Position numbers and translations under genes: made by a program. From assembly GCA_024402475.1 (NCBI GenBank), contig JAKSTQ010000003.1, forward strand, positions 101,831 through 165,830: a stretch of DNA of 64,000 nucleotides. Direction: 5' to 3'. The notes beneath the pieces are model-generated. The model was not told where the DNA came from. It saw only the letters and a list, made by a program, of their open reading frames with translations, and did not search any database. Shown one piece after another: positions 1 to 8,206 of the stretch (the first letter of the stretch is position 1; the number at the start of each line of letters is the position of its first letter). This DNA comes from Treponema sp. GTDB lineage: Bacteria > Spirochaetota > Spirochaetia > Treponematales > Treponemataceae.

Positions 1-1
1 A

Positions 2-400
2 AATATATTTGATCAATACAATAAAAATCTTTCAACACCTCCCGCTCGTAATGTTTTAAATTTGTCTTTGTATCTTTCAATTTTCTTAAAGTATAAAGAG
101 GTTTATGTATTTGGTGCAGAAAACAGTTTTATGGAAGATATTCATGTAGATCAGGATGATAACCGGTTGTATTTTACTTACAGGCATTTTTATGATAAAG
201 CAGAAAGAGAATATCTTTATTATGATAATGATCATCCGGAACGTGGCACAACAAAATTGTATGAATTTTTAAGTGAACATTCTAAAACTATGAAGTTGTA
301 TTGGGATTTGCTGGAATATTCAAACTATAATAATGTTAAAATATATAATGCTAGTGAATATTCGTTAATAGATGCATTTGAAAGGAAGAAGCCTGAATGA
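2..400 (+). CDS. MptE/DUF115-like or CST-I-like polysaccharide cluster protein, 3' part only
   Basis: The reading frame is open to the left window edge, so only the last ~132 residues are present. The visible part has a hydrophobic strand followed by VYVFGAENSFMEDIHVD, a HFYD motif and a C-terminal KIYNASEYSLIDAFER. This matches, from memory, the C-terminal half of MptE-like/DUF115 proteins and CST-I-type sialyltransferases found in capsule and O-antigen clusters, where a late Asn-Ala-Ser-x-x-S-x-x-DAF element closes the fold. The stop codon overlaps the next start (ATGA), so the two genes are translationally coupled in a polysaccharide operon. Enzyme activity cannot be assigned without the N-terminus; a glycosyl- or sialyltransferase role is an inference from fold and context. 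Confidence 0.55.
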   Translation, partial: NIFDQYNKNLSTPPARNVLNLSLYLSIFLKYKEVYVFGAENSFMEDIHVDQDDNRLYFTYRHFYDKAEREYLYYDNDHPERGTTKLYEFLSEHSKTMKLYWDLLEYSNYNNVKIYNASEYSLIDAFERKKPE

Positions 401-1491
401 AAAAAAATATTATTTATCGACTCCTTAGAAAAATTTATCATATTCTTCAGAAAATACTTACTCCTTTTAAGTATATAAAAAAAGACCTTGATGCTGATAA
501 AATTACATATTTTCCAAAAATTATTCAGTTCCCGATTACATACAAGTGTAACTTTGATTGTGTAATGTGTGGAATGAAGAATTTAATCCATAAAGATGAT
601 TTTAGTTCAAATGATATAAGACAGATTTTACAGGATAAAGCATTTTCGAAAATTGAAGGTGTTGGTCTTAATGGTGGAGAACCGTTTTTAAAAAATGATT
701 TAATTGAATGTGTAGATGTTTTGATAGAATGTCTTCCAAAGTTGTCTTATTTAAATATTATCAGCAATGGTTATTTTACAGATAAAATTATAACTATTCT
801 TCCAGAAATTAAATCAAGATGTAAAGTTCATAATGTTTTTCTGGATTTAACATTGTCTTTGGATGCTGTTGGTGAATTGCAGGACTTCCATCGTGGAAAG
901 AAAAATTCATTCGTTAATTTAGTGAATACAGTTGAAAAACTAATACAATCGCCTTGTGATTATTATGATAAAATTGCTTTTAACTGTACTATAACAAGAT
1001 ATAACATATTTAATATTTGCGAAGTTGAAAATTTTGCTGATAAATATGGAATTCATGTTGATTATGATGTTGCTGCTCCAAATATAAGAATTGATAATGA
1101 ATCACGAATTGATGATTTTTATGTATTCAATGATCCGTTAGCAAAGCAGATGGCAATTGAATTTTTCTATAAATTGTTTAGAACAACAAATAATAAAAAA
1201 TATTTTGCATTGTACTTATTCCTTAAGGAAAAAAAGAGATATTCTAAATGTCCTTGTAGATCTAATGAATGGATTACTATTACTCCTGATTCAAATATAA
1301 GTTTTTGTGCTTCTCATTCAAAGTTGCTTGGTTCTGCAAAAGAAAAATCAGCTTATAAATTAATTAAAGAAAACAAAAAGTATTTGAAATGTATAAGAAA
1401 AAATTGCAGTTCCTGTTCAACATATATAAGTGATTTAAATTATAAGGGTTCATATTTGCTCTATAAAGAAAATATGAAAGAAAGGTTCTAA
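397..1491 (+). CDS. Radical SAM/SPASM-like enzyme
   Basis: 364 residues. The radical SAM cluster motif is C51-x3-C55-x2-C58 (YKCNFDCVMCG), followed by a NGGEPF element typical of SPASM/MoaA-type radical SAM proteins. The C-terminal quarter has further cysteines (CPC near 287, then CIRKNCSSC), which suggests an auxiliary Fe-S cluster in a SPASM-like domain. The N-terminus is basic with a short amphipathic stretch. It overlaps the preceding gene by 4 nt and is followed after 2 nt by a pyruvyltransferase, so it probably modifies a sugar or lipid-linked intermediate in the same pathway, but the substrate is unknown. Its A+T content is high, as in the neighbouring cluster genes. The family call is firm and the role is inferred. 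Confidence 0.8.
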   Translation: MKKNIIYRLLRKIYHILQKILTPFKYIKKDLDADKITYFPKIIQFPITYKCNFDCVMCGMKNLIHKDDFSSNDIRQILQDKAFSKIEGVGLNGGEPFLKNDLIECVDVLIECLPKLSYLNIISNGYFTDKIITILPEIKSRCKVHNVFLDLTLSLDAVGELQDFHRGKKNSFVNLVNTVEKLIQSPCDYYDKIAFNCTITRYNIFNICEVENFADKYGIHVDYDVAAPNIRIDNESRIDDFYVFNDPLAKQMAIEFFYKLFRTTNNKKYFALYLFLKEKKRYSKCPCRSNEWITITPDSNISFCASHSKLLGSAKEKSAYKLIKENKKYLKCIRKNCSSCSTYISDLNYKGSYLLYKENMKERF

Positions 1492-1493
1492 TT

Positions 1494-2621
1494 ATGGTAG
1501 TTTCAATCATTGGTTGGTACGGCACAGAAACTCAGGGTGACATTGCAATTTTAGATGGAATTCTTTCAATTCTGTCTGAAGTTGATTCGTCAATAAGCGT
1601 GAAACTTGGAAGTCTTTATGATTTTTATTCAGAGCGCACTTTATTATTGAATAGAGATATTTTCAAATATAATAGTTCCAATGTCGATGTCGAAATTTTT
1701 GATGTTAAAGATCCTAAAAAACGACTTCAGGCTGTTAAAAAATCTGATTTACTTTTAATCGGTGGCGGACCTCTTGATAATATTGGGGAGATGGTTCTGC
1801 TTGAAAAATGTTTCAAAATAGCTAAGAATTATAATGTTAAGACAATGGTTTGCGGCTGTGGAATTGATGTCCTTACTGAACCAGGAATTATAAATTCACT
1901 TGCTAATATTCTGGACAGAACAGATCTTATTGTTTTACGTAATGAAAAATCAAAACAGAAAATGCAGGATTTGTTTTCGTTAAATAAGGAAATATATGTT
2001 TTAAATGATCCTGCAGTTTTATCAATTAATAATTTTCTCAGGTTGAATAAAGATTGTAAAAAAAATAATTCGATATCTGTCAATTTGAGGGAATATACTA
2101 TTGAAGAATATGTTAAACCTGTTTTTTACGGGATATCAGATTACGCAGAATTCATAAATACTCTTTCTGAAAAGTTTGATACTGTTAATTTAATTCCTAT
2201 GCATACTTTTTTTATTGGCGGTGATGACAGACAGTACTTAATTGATTTAGCCAATAATTGTAAAAATGTAAAGGTTATTCAAAAACCGCAATCTCTGTAT
2301 GAATTATACAATATGTATCAGACTGCAGCTGGTTGTGTAGGCATGCGATATCATTCAGTCGTTATGCAGACTATTTTGAACGGCAATAATATTATTTTTG
2401 ATTATACGGATGAAAAGACTGGAAAGATTGCAGACTTCTTAAGAAATAATCAGATTGAGAACTTTTATTCCGATCGCATATGTCATCTACAGAATTCTCA
2501 AAAATTAGAATTGAATAGTTTTGTTAACAGATTGATAAAAGCAGATGAAACTGTTCTTCCTAAAAAAATTGATGATAACAAAAAACAATACGTTGAATTA
2601 ATAAAAAAACTTTTTAATTAA
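1494..2621 (+). CDS. Polysaccharide pyruvyl transferase family protein (CsaB/WcaK-like)
   Basis: 375 residues. The N-terminus IIGWYGTETQGDIAILDGI is the family's GT-B-like opening (usually GxxxxxNxGDEAI). LLLIGGGPLDN is the glycine-rich GGG motif, and the late GMRYHSVVMQ is the conserved RxHS/RYHS motif of pyruvyl transferases. Members move pyruvate from phosphoenolpyruvate onto sugars as a ketal in exopolysaccharides and S-layer-anchoring polymers. It starts 2 nt after the radical SAM gene. Substrate identity cannot be read from sequence. Replacement of the usual Asn by Thr-Gln in the first motif is a small departure from the consensus. Confidence 0.8.
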   Translation: MVVSIIGWYGTETQGDIAILDGILSILSEVDSSISVKLGSLYDFYSERTLLLNRDIFKYNSSNVDVEIFDVKDPKKRLQAVKKSDLLLIGGGPLDNIGEMVLLEKCFKIAKNYNVKTMVCGCGIDVLTEPGIINSLANILDRTDLIVLRNEKSKQKMQDLFSLNKEIYVLNDPAVLSINNFLRLNKDCKKNNSISVNLREYTIEEYVKPVFYGISDYAEFINTLSEKFDTVNLIPMHTFFIGGDDRQYLIDLANNCKNVKVIQKPQSLYELYNMYQTAAGCVGMRYHSVVMQTILNGNNIIFDYTDEKTGKIADFLRNNQIENFYSDRICHLQNSQKLELNSFVNRLIKADETVLPKKIDDNKKQYVELIKKLFN

Positions 2622-2641
2622 TTTCAAAGGAATTAGGTTCT

Positions 2642-3628
2642 ATGGGAAAATTAAAAAATATCATTAAAAAAACAGCTTTATATAAATTATACCGTAAAAT
2701 TCATACATTTCTTTTTGATAATCCTACAGAACTTGGTACAATTTATATGCTTCATCGCGTTGATACAAAGGATGAACAAAAACTTTCTGCAAATGAAAAT
2801 ATGAAAGTTAGCCCTGAACTCCTTGAAGCATTTATTAACCGATTGAAAGAGCAGGGTGTAAAAATTATTCCATTAGGATTATTACCGGAATTTCTCAAGA
2901 AAAATAAAAAAGACAGGTTTGCTGTTTTTACAATGGATGATGGCTATAAAGATAATTTTACAAAGGCCTTTCCTGTTTTTAAAAAAGAGAATATACCTTT
3001 TACAATATTTTTAACTACCAGTTTTCCGGATTATAAAGCAAATTTGTGGTGGTATGAATTAGAAGATTTACTTCTTAAAAATGATTGCATAAAGCTGGCA
3101 AATGGTAATGAGTATTTGGCTCAAACTAAAGAAGAAAAAGAAAAAGCTTTCTTAGATATTCGCGAAGAAATATTGAAGTTAGATCAATTAAGATTATCTG
3201 ATGAGTTGAACCGATTGTTTTCAAATTATAAAATTGACTGGACTTCGCAATGTAAAAATCTTTGTATGTCATGGGATGACGTCAATTCAATTATAAAGGA
3301 TGAATTAGTTACTATTGGCGGACATACTGAACATCATTACAATTTGAAACAGCTGCCTGTATCAGAAGATGTAAGGCATGAGGTTATGGCCGGATGTGAA
3401 ATTTATCAGGAAAAAACAGGTTTATTTCCGGATGTATTTGCATATCCGTTTGGATCTCCTGAAGAATGTGCTCAGAGAGAATTTTCTGTTCTTGCATCAA
3501 TGCCATTTAAACTTGCAGTACAGGCCTGGGGTGGAGCAGTGAGAAAAAAGAATATTAAAAATATGTATTCTTTACCACGTGAATTTCTGTCAGAAGATTA
3601 TATCAAAAAATATCTGGAAAGTAGATAA
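2642..3628 (+). CDS. Polysaccharide deacetylase (NodB/CE4 family)
   Basis: 328 residues. The NodB homology domain is visible: FTMDDGYKDNF gives the catalytic/metal Asp pair (motif 1), GGHTEHHYNL gives the His-x3-His metal ligands (motif 2), and FAYPFGSPEE gives motif 3. A short basic N-terminus precedes YMLHRVD, common in O-antigen/capsule-associated deacetylases. No signal peptide is evident, so it may act on lipid-linked sugars at the cytoplasmic face. A purine-rich AAAGGAATTAGG lies upstream of the ATG, and the next gene starts immediately after its stop. The family is well supported; the acetylated substrate is unknown. Confidence 0.85.
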   Translation: MGKLKNIIKKTALYKLYRKIHTFLFDNPTELGTIYMLHRVDTKDEQKLSANENMKVSPELLEAFINRLKEQGVKIIPLGLLPEFLKKNKKDRFAVFTMDDGYKDNFTKAFPVFKKENIPFTIFLTTSFPDYKANLWWYELEDLLLKNDCIKLANGNEYLAQTKEEKEKAFLDIREEILKLDQLRLSDELNRLFSNYKIDWTSQCKNLCMSWDDVNSIIKDELVTIGGHTEHHYNLKQLPVSEDVRHEVMAGCEIYQEKTGLFPDVFAYPFGSPEECAQREFSVLASMPFKLAVQAWGGAVRKKNIKNMYSLPREFLSEDYIKKYLESR

Positions 3629-4900
3629 ATGAAAATACTTCTATTAAATTATATAGATGCTGGCGGTGGAGCAGCCATTGCAGCTTATCGTTTAACAAAA
3701 GCTCTTAATGAAAATGGAATCGAAGCAACTTTGGGAGTTGTTGAAAAAAAGACTTCGGATAACTTTGTTGTTCAAATTCCAGCTAAAAAGATTTCTTTTG
3801 TTCATAAAGTATGTTCAAAACTATTAAAGATATTTAATAAAATACAGAATATACTGCATATTAAAAAACAGGAATTTAAAACTACTAACAAAATCCTTCA
3901 TTCTACAAATCTAAAATCAAAAATCGATGTAAACTGGATTAATGATTCTGATTATGATTTAGTAAATTTACATTGGGTTAATAATGATATGATATCAATA
4001 AAGGATATTGCAAAAATTAAAAAGCCCATTGTCTGGACAATGCATGACAGCTGGCCTTGCTGCGGTGCTGAACATCATCCTAATATTCTTGAAAATGATA
4101 CAAGGTTTAAGGAAGGGTATACAAACGAAAATAGACCTGTGTCTACTTCGGGCCGTGATATCTGTAAGATTGTGTATGACCAGAAAAAGAAATATCTGAC
4201 TGATAAAAATATTACTTTTATTGCACCAAGTAACTGGGAACATGATATTCTAAAATCAAGTGATCTTTTTTCGGATAATCAATGTCATGTTATTCCTAAT
4301 ATTCTTCCTGAAAATGAATTTTATGTTAAAGACAAAACTGCTTTGAGAAAAGCACTGAATATACCGTTAAACAAAAAAGTAATCGGATTTGGTGCTGCCG
4401 GGCAACTGGATGATCCGAACAGTATGAAAGGGTCTTATTATGTAATAGAAGCCCTTAAAAAAATTAAAAATCCTGAAAAATATTTTCTTATGATCTTAGG
4501 ACCAGCAGATCCAAAATTTACAGATTATTTGAGTATTCCGTTTTTTAATTCAGGTTTTATTAACAATTCTCAGATTTTCAGTTGTCTTTATAATGTCTGT
4601 GATGTAGTAATTAATCCGTCTTTGATTGAAAACCTTCCTACAATGTGTCTTGAATCTGTTTTCTGCCAGATTCCTGTTGTTGCATTTGATGTAGGCGGAA
4701 CAAGTGATATCGTTAAACATAAATCAAACGGTTATCTTGCAAAACCTTATGAAGTAGATGACCTGCTTGAAGGTATCTATTACTGCTTAAAAAATAAAGA
4801 AAAATTATCAGAAAACTGCAGACAGGTTAAAAAAGACTTTTCAAATAAAAAGGTTATTGAAAAACATATTGAGGTTTATAAATCGGTTATTACACACTAA
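3629..4900 (+). CDS. Glycosyltransferase family 4 (GT-B)
   Basis: 423 residues. The N-terminal donor-independent opening GGAAIAAYRLTKAL is typical of WcaC/colanic-type GT4 enzymes. WTMHDSWPCCGAEHHP resembles the catalytic-region HD(S/A)WPFTG signature. In the C-terminal domain the retaining-GT EX7E motif is ENLPTMCLE, followed by PVVAFDVGGTSDIV. It starts on the base after the deacetylase stop, with no gap, closing a five-gene polysaccharide operon. No obvious intrinsic terminator follows in the 56 nt before the convergent ABC gene. Sugar donor and acceptor are unknown. Confidence 0.85.
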   Translation: MKILLLNYIDAGGGAAIAAYRLTKALNENGIEATLGVVEKKTSDNFVVQIPAKKISFVHKVCSKLLKIFNKIQNILHIKKQEFKTTNKILHSTNLKSKIDVNWINDSDYDLVNLHWVNNDMISIKDIAKIKKPIVWTMHDSWPCCGAEHHPNILENDTRFKEGYTNENRPVSTSGRDICKIVYDQKKKYLTDKNITFIAPSNWEHDILKSSDLFSDNQCHVIPNILPENEFYVKDKTALRKALNIPLNKKVIGFGAAGQLDDPNSMKGSYYVIEALKKIKNPEKYFLMILGPADPKFTDYLSIPFFNSGFINNSQIFSCLYNVCDVVINPSLIENLPTMCLESVFCQIPVVAFDVGGTSDIVKHKSNGYLAKPYEVDDLLEGIYYCLKNKEKLSENCRQVKKDFSNKKVIEKHIEVYKSVITH

Positions 4901-4956
4901 AATGTCCAACCCTTTAGTGATAGATACCTGACTTAATAAAATTATTTAGCAAAAAA

Positions 4957-6228
4957 CTAACTCAATTTTACAAGTTTAGGAATAACACTTGTTGTTGATC
5001 CTCGTCTAACATCGCGGATTGTTAATGTATCGGTAACATTAATCATACAGCATTCATTAGGAGCATCAACATGAAAGCTTCCATCACTAAGATCGCTTAC
5101 AAAATCTGCATAGAAGATATATTTCCCCGGAGCCAGCAATCCGTTAGGAAGTGTAAATTCAAATGTATGTTTGCCAACCGGGAGATTAGAAAGTATGTCT
5201 TTTTCTGATTCGTTTGAGTCAAATATGACTATACTTTCCCCTGTTGAGCTTTTAAGTGCAAAATATCCGTAAAGTCCTGGAACTGGTTTTCGTGATTCGT
5301 AAACCATTCTGATTTTGATAGGCTTTTGAGTTTCGAATACATCAGGTTCCTGGTCGTTTTCGTCATAGGTATGAACACTCAGCATCTGGAACGGCTTGGA
5401 TTCATCCGGTGTAAATTCTTTGTAAGAAGTTGTTGCAGTTCCTACATCTCTTGTAAGGTAAGTATCAATTGCTCCGTCAAGATCGCCGTTAAAAAGAACA
5501 GAACCTTTCTGCAATACAATTCCTTTGTTACAAAGATTTTTTACTGCGTTCATCTGATGGCTTACAAACAAAACAGTGCGTCCCTGTCCGGTACTCAATT
5601 CATTCATTTTACCTAATGCTTTTTTCTGGAATGCAGCATCTCCTACGGCAAGAACTTCGTCTGCAATAAGGATTTCGCTGTCAAGATGAGCTGCTACTGC
5701 AAATGCAAGGCGGACATACATACCGCTTGAATATCGTTTTACAGGTGTATCAATGTGTTTTTCGATTTCACTGAATGCGATGATTTCGTCGATTTTACGG
5801 TCAACTTCTTTTCTCTTCATTCCAAGAATTGCACCGTTGAGGTAAATGTTTTCACGGCCTGTAAGTTCACCATGGAATCCTGTTCCAACTTCAAGAAGGC
5901 TTGCAACGCGTCCTTTTATCTTTACGCTGCCTTCTGTAGGTGCTGTGATTCGGCTTAAAACTTTAAGGAGTGTAGATTTCCCGGCACCGTTTTTTCCGAT
6001 GATTCCGACTCTGTCACCTTCCTTGATTTCAAAGTTGAGGTCTTTAAGTGCCCAGAATCCGTCTGCGTTGCCGTCAAAATTGTGACTGCCTATCTTTCCG
6101 TGTGGATCTTCTTTTCCCCGTTTAATTGCTAACCATGTCTGGATATCACGGAATAATGTTCCATTGTTGATAACGCCAAGCTGGTAGTATTTAGAAAGAT
6201 GTTCTGCTTTGATTACGGTATTTGACAT
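4957..6228 (-). CDS. Polysaccharide ABC exporter ATPase with C-terminal carbohydrate-binding domain (Wzt/TagH type)
   Basis: 423 residues. Nucleotide-binding domain: Walker A GKNGAGKST (78-86), signature YSSGMYVRLAFAVAAH (an SSGM variant typical of polysaccharide exporters), Walker B ILIADEVLAVGD. From about residue 270 a beta-rich region resembles the Wzt C-terminal domain, which reads the terminal sugar of an undecaprenyl- or lipid-linked glycan before export. The N-terminal YYQLG...WLAIKRG insertion is typical of the class. The partner permease (Wzm/TagG) is not adjacent on either side, so it must lie outside this window. Family firm, glycan unknown. Confidence 0.88.
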   Translation of the reverse strand: MSNTVIKAEHLSKYYQLGVINNGTLFRDIQTWLAIKRGKEDPHGKIGSHNFDGNADGFWALKDLNFEIKEGDRVGIIGKNGAGKSTLLKVLSRITAPTEGSVKIKGRVASLLEVGTGFHGELTGRENIYLNGAILGMKRKEVDRKIDEIIAFSEIEKHIDTPVKRYSSGMYVRLAFAVAAHLDSEILIADEVLAVGDAAFQKKALGKMNELSTGQGRTVLFVSHQMNAVKNLCNKGIVLQKGSVLFNGDLDGAIDTYLTRDVGTATTSYKEFTPDESKPFQMLSVHTYDENDQEPDVFETQKPIKIRMVYESRKPVPGLYGYFALKSSTGESIVIFDSNESEKDILSNLPVGKHTFEFTLPNGLLAPGKYIFYADFVSDLSDGSFHVDAPNECCMINVTDTLTIRDVRRGSTTSVIPKLVKLS

Positions 6229-6292
6229 GCCTTTGATTACCTCGCCGTTTATTATAGGTTATAAAGGGCAGAGTGTGCAAGTCATGTTCAAT

Positions 6293-6664
6293 TCACAAAT
6301 ATTTCCTTCCTGCTTTCTTTTTCTTGACTGAACTGACAATCCGTGTCAAAAGGTGAACAAGTTCTTCGCTTTGATCATGCAGCGGCCCGAATGTCTTTTG
6401 TTCGATGTAGCCTGTTTCATACAGCAGTTCAAGCCAGTACTGGGTCTGCGAGGCCTGGTTAAGGGCTTGTTCAAAACTGGCTCCAAAACTTTCGCTTGAC
6501 TGTTCCCGTATTGCATCGTGAATATTTGCACCGATAGCTGTTCCGCTTTTTAATATCTGTCTTGAAATTATGAATTCCCTCTGATTTGTAATCAGGTATT
6601 TGTAAAGGCCGATGATGCATACTGCAAAGTTTTTTGCCTTGTCTACTATGATACTTTTGCCCAT
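6293..6664 (-). CDS. Four-helix-bundle protein (S23/IVS-encoded family)
   Basis: 123 residues, all helical in character, with the family pattern A-x-L-L-Y-KYL near the N-terminus, REFIISRQILKSGTAIGANI in the second helix, and EALNQASQTQYWLELLYETGY. The family is best known from ORFs inside intervening sequences of spirochaete 23S rRNA and from Avd accessory proteins of diversity-generating retroelements; free-standing members have no settled role. A strong GGAGGAAT Shine-Dalgarno lies 3-4 nt before the ATG. Neither a reverse transcriptase nor a variable repeat is visible nearby, so the Avd role is not supported. Confidence 0.8.
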   Translation of the reverse strand: MGKSIIVDKAKNFAVCIIGLYKYLITNQREFIISRQILKSGTAIGANIHDAIREQSSESFGASFEQALNQASQTQYWLELLYETGYIEQKTFGPLHDQSEELVHLLTRIVSSVKKKKAGRKYL

Positions 6665-6758
6665 GATTCCTCCGTTTTGTCTGTCATATATACATTCTTT
6701 TTATTGAAAAAAATTACCTGATTTTTTTAGAAAAAGACGGAATTTTTTCTTCCTGCTA

Positions 6759-6788
6759 TTGACACAAACAGTTTATTTCTGTTATAGT
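6759..6788 (+). promoter_or_regulatory. Sigma70-type promoter for tRNA-Asn
   Basis: -35 TTGACA (6759-6764), 18-nt spacer, -10 TATAGT (6783-6788). Predicted start is near 6795, 18 nt before the mature tRNA. Confidence 0.75.
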
Positions 6789-6812
6789 ATTAACACGTTC
6801 GAAAGAACTGAT

Positions 6813-6885
6813 GCTCGTTTAGCTCAGCTGGTAGAGCAATGGACTGTTAATCCATGTGTCGCTGGTTCAAAACCAGCAACGGGCG
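6813..6885 (+). tRNA. tRNA-Asn (anticodon GTT)
   Basis: 73 nt. The acceptor GCTCGTT pairs with AACGGGC (one G-U); the D arm is GCTC/GAGC; the anticodon stem ATGGA/TCCAT encloses loop CTGTTAA (anticodon GTT); the T arm is GCTGG-TTCAAAA-CCAGC. The discriminator is G. The 3' CCA is not encoded (CAAAT follows), so it must be added post-transcriptionally. Confidence 0.97.
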
Positions 6886-6890
6886 CAAAT

Positions 6891-6928
6891 AAAAGGCTAC
6901 TGATTATTCGGTAGCCTTTTTTGTTTTT
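6891..6928 (+). terminator. Intrinsic terminator of tRNA-Asn
   Basis: AAAAGGCTAC (6891-6900) pairs perfectly with GTAGCCTTTT (6911-6920) around a 10-nt loop, followed by TTGTTTTT. Confidence 0.9.
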
Positions 6929-6997
6929 AAATTGAATTTCCTTCTGTCCTCTTGAAAAATCTGTCAAAATAATTTTCCTGAATTTGTGAAAATAAAT

Positions 6998-7026
6998 TTG
7001 ACTTTAAAGCGATTCCCTCCTATATT
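6998..7026 (+). promoter_or_regulatory. Promoter of XRE/PIN module, start site on the ATG
   Basis: -35 TTGACT (6998-7003), 17-nt spacer, -10 TATATT (7021-7026). The ATG at 7033 follows 6 nt after the -10, so the transcript should begin at or next to the start codon. No Shine-Dalgarno is present; the sequence here is pyrimidine-rich (CCCTCC). Confidence 0.7.
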
Positions 7027-7032
7027 TTAATC

Positions 7033-7626
7033 ATGAAAAACAAACTCAAAGAATTGCGTGAAAAGCGCGGGTTGTCTCAGGCTGAAGTTGCTCAGGAAAT
7101 TGGAATTTCCCGCCAGATGTATAATAAATATGAACGGGGGGACACTGAGCCTTCCTTAAGTTCGCTTAAAGCCCTGTGTACTTTGTATGCAGTACCTTAT
7201 GAAGAATTGCTCGGATCATCACAGGTTATGACACAAAAATCTCAGGATGATGCAGCGGTTTATCACTTTGACGATTCTGCCGGAGAAGCTTTTGTTGCAT
7301 CTCCTGCAGTTTCATGCAGCATCCCGGAATCTTCTCCCTTTGGAACAGAAAATTATTTTGCCCAGATTATGAGCCTGCTTCCAAAACTTCTGTTGTCCGA
7401 AAAATCCAGGCTGCTGACTGCGGTTGCCCAGAGCATGACAGAAGAAGTTGAAGTTCAGACCAAAACCAGAAAATCTCAGCCTCTGAAAGTTAATCAAAAG
7501 GATGTGCATTTCCCTACCGAGGAGGAGTATAGGCATGGAATGGAGAAACTGCAGGAATTCACAGAATCAATAGGGTTCAGCACTAAGGGTGTAAAGTGGA
7601 CAAGGGAGGAAATGAATGAAAGATGA
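7033..7626 (+). CDS. XRE-family HTH protein, probable antitoxin of a PIN toxin
   Basis: 197 residues. HTH_XRE domain at about 4-60 (LKELREKRGLSQAEVAQEIG, then SRQMYNKYERGDTEPSLSSL). The middle (about 65-150) is low in recognisable motifs. The C-terminal 45 residues (VHFPTEEEYRHGMEKLQEF onward) form an acidic, Arg/Glu-rich helix of the kind that wraps a PIN toxin. The gene overlaps the PIN gene by 11 nt, the usual layout of a co-translated antitoxin-toxin pair. Start choice: the XRE fold begins at this Met, and the promoter places transcription on this codon, which suggests leaderless translation. Autoregulation through the HTH is likely but not shown. Confidence 0.82.
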   Translation: MKNKLKELREKRGLSQAEVAQEIGISRQMYNKYERGDTEPSLSSLKALCTLYAVPYEELLGSSQVMTQKSQDDAAVYHFDDSAGEAFVASPAVSCSIPESSPFGTENYFAQIMSLLPKLLLSEKSRLLTAVAQSMTEEVEVQTKTRKSQPLKVNQKDVHFPTEEEYRHGMEKLQEFTESIGFSTKGVKWTREEMNER

Positions 7627-8050
7627 TATCGTAAATAATAAATGCTTTTTAGATACAAATCTCCTTATATATGTCTGGGATAATTCTGAGCCAGATAAAA
7701 AGAATCTGATTAAATCTTTTCTTAATAGTATTAAGAAAAGCTCATGCCCAGTTATTTCGACTCAAACATTAGGTGAATTTTTTAATGTTGCAGTAAAAAA
7801 ATTGGGATTAACAAAAGATCAGGGGTATGTCATATGTGAAGAATATTCAAAAATGTTCCCCGTATACGAAATCACCACCGAGAATGTCCTCCACGCCATG
7901 CAGCTTAGTAAAACAACTCAGTTCAGTTACTGGGACTCGCTGATTCTCGCAATGGCTATTGATACCGGCTGTACTGTTCTATATTCCGAAGATTTGAACA
8001 GCGGCCAGGAAATAGAGGGGCTCAAGATTGTGAATCCGTTTTATGCTTAA
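7616..8050 (+). CDS. PIN-domain ribonuclease, probable VapC-like toxin
   Basis: 144 residues, full PIN length. The acidic quartet is intact: D13 (FLDTN), E54 (TLGEFF), D107 (YWDSLI) and D126 (YSEDLN). PIN toxins of this size are Mg2+-dependent endoribonucleases that cut tRNA or rRNA. It is translated from within the end of the XRE gene (11-nt overlap), so the neighbour is the likely antitoxin. The first half of the gene is more A+T-rich than the second, which may reflect transfer. No terminator is evident in the 156 nt after it. Confidence 0.85.
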   Translation: MKDDIVNNKCFLDTNLLIYVWDNSEPDKKNLIKSFLNSIKKSSCPVISTQTLGEFFNVAVKKLGLTKDQGYVICEEYSKMFPVYEITTENVLHAMQLSKTTQFSYWDSLILAMAIDTGCTVLYSEDLNSGQEIEGLKIVNPFYA

Positions 8051-8206
8051 GATAAGAGGGTTTTATTAAAATCAGTCTGACTTATGACAGGGATGTGTTG
8101 TTATTTTCCTGATTTGATACTACAAATTTTATTTAAATCTGGTCATATAACTTTCTTTGGTTTTGCGGTAAATTAATAATACCAATAAAACTCAAAGAGG
8201 TATTAT

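Noticed and set aside
6813..8050. Integrated element with attachment repeats at tRNA-Asn
   Set aside because: No integrase, and I could not find a repeat of the tRNA 3' end downstream.
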